DNA of 35,948 nucleotides from contig PQXE01000025.1 of the NCBI GenBank assembly GCA_003194495.1, positions 1 to 35,948 on the forward strand, in the 5' to 3' direction. The stretch comes from Deltaproteobacteria bacterium. GTDB lineage: Bacteria > Desulfobacterota > Dissulfuribacteria > Dissulfuribacterales > UBA3076. The stretch's first letter is position 1. The number at the start of each line of letters is the position of its first letter. The notes under the pieces were generated by a model. It saw only the letters and a list, made by a program, of their open reading frames with translations, was not told the DNA's origin and did no database searches. Below are positions 31,443 to 35,948 of the stretch, one piece after another. A program made the translations under genes and the position numbers.

Positions 31443-33029
31443 ATGGATAGTTTTAATCAAAAAGAGATTAACCGGAGACGAACATTTGGAATTATCAGCC
31501 ATCCTGATGCAGGCAAAACCACGCTGACGGAAAAGCTTCTCCTTTTTGGCGGGGCGATCCAGCAGGCTGGGGCTGTTAAGGCAAGGAAAGTTGCCAGACA
31601 TGCTACCAGTGACTGGATGTCGATTGAAAAGGAAAGAGGTATTTCAGTTACAACTTCTGTAATGAAATTTAATTACGGAGATTTTGAGATTAATCTGCTC
31701 GACACACCGGGGCACCAGGATTTTTCAGAAGATACATACAGGGTGTTGACTGCCGTCGACAGCGCCCTGATGGTAATTGACAGCGTAAAGGGTGTGGAAC
31801 CTCAGACCAAAAAACTCATGGAGATCTGCAGAATGCGCAATACCCCGATCATTACATTCATAAACAAGCTTGATCGTGAAGGCATGGCGCCTCTTGATAT
31901 TCTTGATGATATTGAGGATAAACTGCAGATCGAATGTACACCGCTTTCCTGGCCTATCGGTATGGGCAAGCGCTTTAAAGGTGTATATAATTTTTTTCAC
32001 AGACAATTGCATATTTTTGAACCAGGCAGGAAAACCCTTGGGCAGAAGGGGATCGTTATTAATGATTTGTCTGATCCTGCTCTGGATGAACTTTTAAAGG
32101 GGCAGGCCGTTAAACTGCGGGAAGACATCGCGCTGATTGAAGGCGCCGTCAATCCTTTTGAGCGCCGACATTTTATAAAGGGAAGCCAGACGCCGGTCTT
32201 TTTCGGAAGTGCTATTAATAATTTCGGTGTTAAAGAGATGCTGGATGCATTTGTGGAACTAGCTCCCCATCCAGGTGTGAGACAGGCTGTTTCCCGTAAG
32301 GTTTCGCCATACGAAAAAGAATTTTCAGGCTTTGCTTTTAAAATACAGGCCAATATGGACCCTGTTCACCGGGACAGGATTGCATTTGTCAGGATCTGCT
32401 CAGGGAAATTTACAAGAGGAATGAAAGTCGTTCACCACAGAATCGGGAAAAATGTAACATTTGCCAATGCAACCATATTTTTGGCACAGGACAGGGAGAA
32501 TGTGGAGGAGGCTTTTCCAGGGGATATTATTGGTATCTATAACCACGGAACCATAAAAATCGGCGATACATTTTCCGAAAAAGAAACTTTGAAATTCAGA
32601 GGGATCCCCAATTTTGCACCTGAGCATTTCAGGCGTGTGCACTTGAAAAATCCGTTAAAGGCCAAACACCTTAAGAAAGGATTGATCCAGCTTGCAGAGG
32701 AGGGAACTGTTCAGGTTTTCATGCCTGTTATAGGCAGAGACTATATCCTGGGGACCGTTGGCGTCCTCCAGTTTGATGTAACCACAGCCCGTTTAAAGGC
32801 GGAATATGATGTGGATGCCATATATGAACCCGTGAATTTTAATGTGGTACGCTGGGTCGGATGTGATGATCGCAAAAAAATAGCTGAATTTGAGAAAAAA
32901 AATATGGCCAACCTGGCAAGAGATACTGAAGGCTGCCTTTCCTTTCTAACAACCAGTGAATGGCAGCTCAACTACTGCATGGAAAAGTGGCCGGAGATAG
33001 AATTTTTTAAGACACGGGAGGTTAACTGA
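31443..33029 (+). CDS. prfC: peptide chain release factor 3
   Basis: A 528-aa translational GTPase, nearly the same length as E. coli RF3 (529 aa). It removes RF1/RF2 from the ribosome after peptide release. GTP-binding motifs are [20 protein letters not shown] (P-loop), RGISVTTSV (switch I), [18 protein letters not shown] (G3) and FINKLDREG (NKLD, G4). [18 protein letters not shown] is an RF3-type signature. Later domains include [20 protein letters not shown] and [20 protein letters not shown]. The ATG at 31443 follows weakly matching purines. It is a single gene between the nucleotidyltransferase remnant and a convergent adaptor gene. Confidence 0.95.
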   Translation: MDSFNQKEINRRRTFGIISHPDAGKTTLTEKLLLFGGAIQQAGAVKARKVARHATSDWMSIEKERGISVTTSVMKFNYGDFEINLLDTPGHQDFSEDTYRVLTAVDSALMVIDSVKGVEPQTKKLMEICRMRNTPIITFINKLDREGMAPLDILDDIEDKLQIECTPLSWPIGMGKRFKGVYNFFHRQLHIFEPGRKTLGQKGIVINDLSDPALDELLKGQAVKLREDIALIEGAVNPFERRHFIKGSQTPVFFGSAINNFGVKEMLDAFVELAPHPGVRQAVSRKVSPYEKEFSGFAFKIQANMDPVHRDRIAFVRICSGKFTRGMKVVHHRIGKNVTFANATIFLAQDRENVEEAFPGDIIGIYNHGTIKIGDTFSEKETLKFRGIPNFAPEHFRRVHLKNPLKAKHLKKGLIQLAEEGTVQVFMPVIGRDYILGTVGVLQFDVTTARLKAEYDVDAIYEPVNFNVVRWVGCDDRKKIAEFEKKNMANLARDTEGCLSFLTTSEWQLNYCMEKWPEIEFFKTREVN

Positions 33030-33093
33030 TGCATGGCATGGCATTGCCCTGCAGGGGCATTTAGGGCTCATTACGTTCCATGAAAATTTATGA

Positions 33094-34263
33094 TCATTGA
33101 ACGGTTTTTCCCTTGGGCAGGGATTCCGGTTCGGCGCGGATACCCGGCTTCACGCCTTCCCGGTCGACTGAAGTTACGACCAGATCTCCAGGCTCAAGGC
33201 CCGACAACACCTCGGTGAACTGCCAGTTGGAAAGCCCCTGTTCGATCATACGTTCCTCTATCAGCCCATCAGTCCGTCGGCATACAAGCACCCTGTTTCT
33301 TTCCAAAATAGCTTCGGTCGGTATTCGAAGCACATCATCCAGCAAATCCAGGACAATCTCCACATCGGCGCTGTAGCCCGGAAGAAGGTTTTTATTGCCC
33401 GGCAGGTCGGCAAAGACCGTCTCTACCTCAACGGTCCGGGCTTGCTTTTCCACCTCCAGCACATAAGGTGCGATGCGCCTGACCAGACCCTTAAAATTCG
33501 TTTTTGGGAATGCATCCAAAGTGATGCGCGCCTCCATTCCGGTCCTGATGGACGTAGCATCTACTTCGTCTATGGGAGCGGAGACATAAACGCAGCTTGT
33601 ATCAATCAAATCCACAGCAGGCAGCGTAGCCACACCTGTGGGCGAGGGTGTGACAAACTCGCCCAGTTCGCCGTTTACCTCTGCAACGATCCCTGCGAAC
33701 GGTGCTTTCAGGATAGTATGATCCAGCATCGCGCGGGCGAATTTAATGCGTGCAGCGCTCATCTTAACGCTTGCCCGGGCGGCTTCACAGTTAGCCCGTC
33801 GTGCCTTGGCATTGGTGACGGCCTTATCGAAGTCCGCCTCCGAGACCAGATCCTGTTTACGGAGCCTCACCAACCGGTCGGCATCACGTTGCGCCTCTTC
33901 AGCCAGAAAACAGGCCTCCTCGGCATTGGCTCGGCTTGTTGCGCCTTCGCTCTCCGCCAGCTTCACCTCGGCCTCCAGATCCTCATTCCAGAGCACCAGC
34001 AATACCTGGCCTGCTTCGACCCGATCACCCTCGTGCACCGAAAGTTCGTGGATTTGTCCTCCAATGGCCGGTGCAAGCCGGGCCCGCCGGCAGGCCTTGA
34101 CGGTGCCGGAGCGTGTATTGGCCACGGTCGCCTCTACGCGCCCGCTATCCACGACCTGGACGACCACAGAAACCGGCTTGTCCCTCATGACATAGAAAAG
34201 GATTAATGCCGCGACAACAAAAAAGACAAGTACAATTACAATGCGGCGCAGTATAGGCTTCAT
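33094..34263 (-). CDS. HlyD/MacA-family periplasmic adaptor (membrane fusion) protein
   Basis: A 389-aa adaptor of RND or ABC-type tripartite pumps. One N-terminal membrane span (about residues 7-26, VIVLVFFVVAALILFYVM) is followed by a barrel-sandwich half (LAPAIGGQIHELSVHEGDRV, EAGQVLLVL). A long helical hairpin comes next, rich in alanine and charged residues (EEACFLAEEAQRDADRLVRL), then the second lipoyl half (DHTILKAPFAGIVAEVNGEL) and beta-barrel parts. No transporter or outer-membrane channel gene lies beside it in the window. The start at 34263 (MKPILRR) fits the membrane span; an in-frame ATG at 34305 is possible. Confidence 0.85.
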   Translation of the reverse strand: MKPILRRIVIVLVFFVVAALILFYVMRDKPVSVVVQVVDSGRVEATVANTRSGTVKACRRARLAPAIGGQIHELSVHEGDRVEAGQVLLVLWNEDLEAEVKLAESEGATSRANAEEACFLAEEAQRDADRLVRLRKQDLVSEADFDKAVTNAKARRANCEAARASVKMSAARIKFARAMLDHTILKAPFAGIVAEVNGELGEFVTPSPTGVATLPAVDLIDTSCVYVSAPIDEVDATSIRTGMEARITLDAFPKTNFKGLVRRIAPYVLEVEKQARTVEVETVFADLPGNKNLLPGYSADVEIVLDLLDDVLRIPTEAILERNRVLVCRRTDGLIEERMIEQGLSNWQFTEVLSGLEPGDLVVTSVDREGVKPGIRAEPESLPKGKTVQ

Positions 34264-34399
34264 GTTTCCCCGTGTCCTATTCAGGGTTTCCGGTATCTTG
34301 CCCATCCGGAAATCTTCGGCGGGCAGAGAATTGGGATTTAGAATAACTCTAATGTATTTTTTTATCGGAAATTAGTCAAATTAAAATAAATGACAGGCA

Positions 34400-34839
34400 T
34401 TAATCTCGACTTTGGCCATTTTTCGATTATTATAAATCCGGAAAAATCAAGGAGTTAGCTGCACGATTTGTAACTTCTCAATAAGTCCGGGCAGTCAATG
34501 ATTTCAATAGGTTATGTACAGAAAATTGGGCCCCAAATGTTACTCTGTAAAAATAGTGAATATGAGTAACTTATTGATATCACAGGATATCGTTATTTGA
34601 CAGCATAGTGCAAAGTGATTTGCAAAGCAAAAAACTTCATTTTTACGTCCTGCAACTTGTTGATTTCATAGTATTTTTTAAATTGCCCGGACTTATTGAG
34701 AAGTTACCACGATTTGGGAATTACAAGCACTCATACCCCGATTTTTTATGGGTAGATTTGATCCAATTCAAGCTAGATATAATAATTTCAGTAAGTTAGC
34801 CCAACAACCATGAATTAAAAATGGCCAAAGTCGAGTTAA
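34400..34839. repeat. outer inverted-repeat element split by the IS66-like miniature element
   Basis: TCGACTTTGGCCATTTTT (34406-34423) is the exact reverse complement of 34817-34834, with the match continuing into ATTAA-type ends. Without the 238-bp insert and its target duplication, the pair would bound about 190 bp of AT-rich DNA without ORFs. I infer an older non-autonomous element into which the newer one jumped. Confidence 0.6.
34470..34707. mobile_element. 238-bp IS66-like miniature element (MITE)
   Basis: The ends 34470-34492 and 34685-34707 are perfect 23-bp inverted repeats starting GTAACTTCTCAATAAGTCCG. The 8-bp direct repeat CACGATTT (34462-34469 and 34708-34715) flanks them. Ends starting GTAA with 8-bp target duplications are the known hallmark of the IS66 family. 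The interior has no transposase, so it would depend on a full-length IS66-type element elsewhere. The perfect ends and intact target duplication suggest recent movement. Confidence 0.85.
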
Positions 34840-34855
34840 TAATCCCTCCTCCCAA

Positions 34856-34980
34856 TTGGATTGATGATTGATGATTGTTTTTGTAATACCTCTCAGGCCA
34901 ATTGCCATACCCCAATATCCTCAAATTTAGGAAAGGATGATATATGCTTTCCTCGTTTTATTCTCATGCCTTCTCCATTC
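34856..34980. repeat. dispersed intergenic repeat, copy 2
   Basis: It aligns with 29007-29143: GATTGATGATTGATGATTG, then GGCCAATTGCCATACCCCAA, TCCTCAAATTTAGGAAAG and ATTCTCATGCCTTCTCCAT. Neither copy lies in a gene. A short stem is present in both (here GGAAAG/CTTTCC). Confidence 0.7.
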
Positions 34981-35134
34981 CCGCCCGCCTCGCAAGCTGA
35001 TTAATCCGGTTTTTATCCAATTTCCAGTTTCGGCATCCAGCATTCGATTCTATAATCCATTTTTTTTTTGGAAATAAGTGTAAATCAGCGGATGAAGGAT
35101 ACCAAAGTAACATGGCCGAAAGTCAATGCCGAGG

Positions 35135-35163
35135 TTGACAAAGCTAAACAGGTTCATCATAAT
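35135..35163 (+). promoter_or_regulatory. sigma-70-like promoter of tRNA-Phe
   Basis: TTGACA (35135-35140), a 17-nt spacer and CATAAT (35158-35163) lie just upstream of the tRNA, placing the transcript start about 7 nt before its 5' end. Confidence 0.7.
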
Positions 35164-35177
35164 GCTTGAGAAATTCA

Positions 35178-35253
35178 GCCGAGATAGCTCAGTCGGTAGA
35201 GCAGTGGACTGAAAATCCACGTGTCGATGGTTCGATTCCGTCTCTCGGCACCA
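35178..35253 (+). tRNA. tRNA-Phe (GAA)
   Basis: A complete cloverleaf: acceptor GCCGAGA pairs with TCTCGGC, D arm GCTCAGTCGGTAGAGC, anticodon stem GTGGA/TCCAC with loop CTGAAAA giving anticodon GAA, and T arm GATGG-TTCGATT-CCGTC. The discriminator is A and CCA is encoded (35251-35253). Confidence 0.95.
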
Positions 35254-35261
35254 ATAAAAAT

Positions 35262-35294
35262 AAAAGGTTAGCTCAAATTGGGCTAACCTTTTTT
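35262..35294 (+). terminator. rho-independent terminator after tRNA-Phe
   Basis: AAAAGGTTAGC (35262-35272) pairs with GCTAACCTTTT (35282 onward) and is followed by further T. It lies 9 nt after the tRNA-Phe CCA and separates it from tRNA-Arg, so the two tRNAs are separate transcripts. Confidence 0.85.
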
Positions 35295-35405
35295 AATCAG
35301 AACTCACGAATCAACGATTCAGATTTTCGGTAAACTCTGAACCTGTGAACGGTTATCTTGTTATTACCTCGCTGATATATTATCTTTGAAAAGCTTTTCA
35401 CCTCA

Positions 35406-35482
35406 GCGCCCGTAGCTCAGATGGATAGAGCGCCGGACTTCGAATCCGCAGGCCGCAGGTTCGAATCCTGCCGGGCGTGCCA
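35406..35482 (+). tRNA. tRNA-Arg (TCG)
   Basis: A cloverleaf with acceptor GCGCCCG pairing with CGGGCGT (terminal G-U pair), D arm GCTCAGATGGATAGAGC, loop CTTCGAA giving anticodon TCG, T arm GCAGG-TTCGAAT-CCTGC, discriminator G and encoded CCA. In the anticodon stem CCGGA/TCCGC the outermost pair is a C-C mismatch, which is unusual but tolerable. It reads CGA-family arginine codons. Confidence 0.95.
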
Positions 35483-35540
35483 ATGATTTCATGGAATCCT
35501 TTGATATTCTTCTTTGGATGCTCTTCCGCTAATACTTTGA

Positions 35541-35948
35541 TTATGGTGCCTGAGCTAATTTGACGGTTAATAGCTCTCTAAACGTCCAGACATGGTCAGT
35601 AAGCTCTGCGGCCATGCCCGGAGTTTTGGAGGCCCATCTTTGTTCAAAGGGTTTAGTGGTTTCAGAGACCTTTTCCCGGAGACTCATATGAGGTCGAGCA
35701 AAATTATAAAAGGCTTGAAAGAAAACAATCTGTTTCCTGAGATTTTTTCTTTCCTTGCTGAAGCCAAGAGTTTTTCGCGCTAATGGAGCCAAGGATTGAC
35801 GGAGAGTCAGGTTCAGCCTTTCCAACAGGGTGGTGCTGATTTTAAGCCCCAGTTGGGCCAATTGTTTTGCTCCACATTTGATGCGGTAGGTTACTCCGAT
35901 TATCCTACTCCCTTTCCTTTCCTTAATCACCTGTCCATAAACCAAGTC
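35541..35948 (-). CDS. DDE-type transposase/integrase C-terminal part, cut by window edge
   Basis: At least 134 aa of a DDE transposase-like protein. ERLNLTLRQSLAPLARKTLG, then FSKERKNLRKQIVFFQAFYN and FARPHMSLRE are the end of an integrase-type catalytic core, with the ERLN glutamate likely the third acidic residue. The N-terminal part lies outside the window, and the apparent ATG at 35945 is probably internal. It sits about 60 nt from tRNA-Arg, a common site for mobile DNA, although the orientation gives no proof of tRNA-targeted integration. I cannot name the IS family. Confidence 0.7.
   Translation of the reverse strand, partial: DLVYGQVIKERKGSRIIGVTYRIKCGAKQLAQLGLKISTTLLERLNLTLRQSLAPLARKTLGFSKERKNLRKQIVFFQAFYNFARPHMSLREKVSETTKPFEQRWASKTPGMAAELTDHVWTFRELLTVKLAQAP

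Noticed and set aside
33442..34206. 254-aa plus-strand ORF opposite the HlyD-like gene
   Set aside because: It lies entirely inside the adaptor gene on the other strand and has no recognisable motif.

Overview
The window looks like a chromosomal piece of a sulfate-reducer-type Desulfobacterota (formerly Deltaproteobacteria). This is an inference from gene content: split glycyl-tRNA synthetase (glyQ/glyS), a class III-like multihaem cytochrome c, a TusA/DsrE sulfur-trafficking cluster, GlgC, an archaeal-type inositol-phosphate synthase, and many intergenic repeats with RAYT transposases. No rRNA or taxon-specific marker is present to confirm it.

Region 1 (1-9.8 kb) is an accessory zone. It has three small exported-protein genes on the minus strand, an intact RAYT transposase and a heavily damaged one, two PIN-domain toxin-antitoxin pairs, a FadL-like outer membrane protein, and several layers of repeats. 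A 149-bp multi-hairpin repeat occurs three times (6-154, 8726-8874, 15622-15770) and lands in the ends or middles of genes. A conserved 30-nt promoter-like motif lies upstream of all three exported-protein genes.

Region 2 (9.8-15.2 kb) is a compact minus-strand operon: a TPR/Ig-like lipoprotein, an ECF sigma factor, a zinc-finger (zf-HC2) anti-sigma factor, and a membrane-anchored CHAT (caspase-like) protease with a C-terminal FlgT/CsgG-like part. A fourth copy of the 30-nt motif lies just before the anti-sigma gene. I infer a regulon in which this sigma factor drives its own anti-sigma/protease genes and the small exported proteins, with the CHAT protease possibly releasing sigma. This is my best candidate for an undescribed system.

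Region 3 (15.4-34.3 kb) is mostly housekeeping: a small gene split by the third 149-bp repeat, a tusA-dsrE-like cluster, a two-unit M16 peptidase with NAD kinase, a YtxH/DUF948 pair, inositol-phosphate synthase, glyQS, glgC, an OmpA-like lipoprotein, a multihaem cytochrome, a decayed AbiEii-like nucleotidyltransferase pair, release factor 3 and an HlyD/MacA-type adaptor.

Region 4 (34.3-35.95 kb) is non-coding DNA with a 238-bp IS66-like miniature element (23-bp terminal inverted repeats, 8-bp target duplication) nested inside another inverted-repeat element, then tRNA-Phe, tRNA-Arg and a transposase/integrase fragment cut by the window edge.
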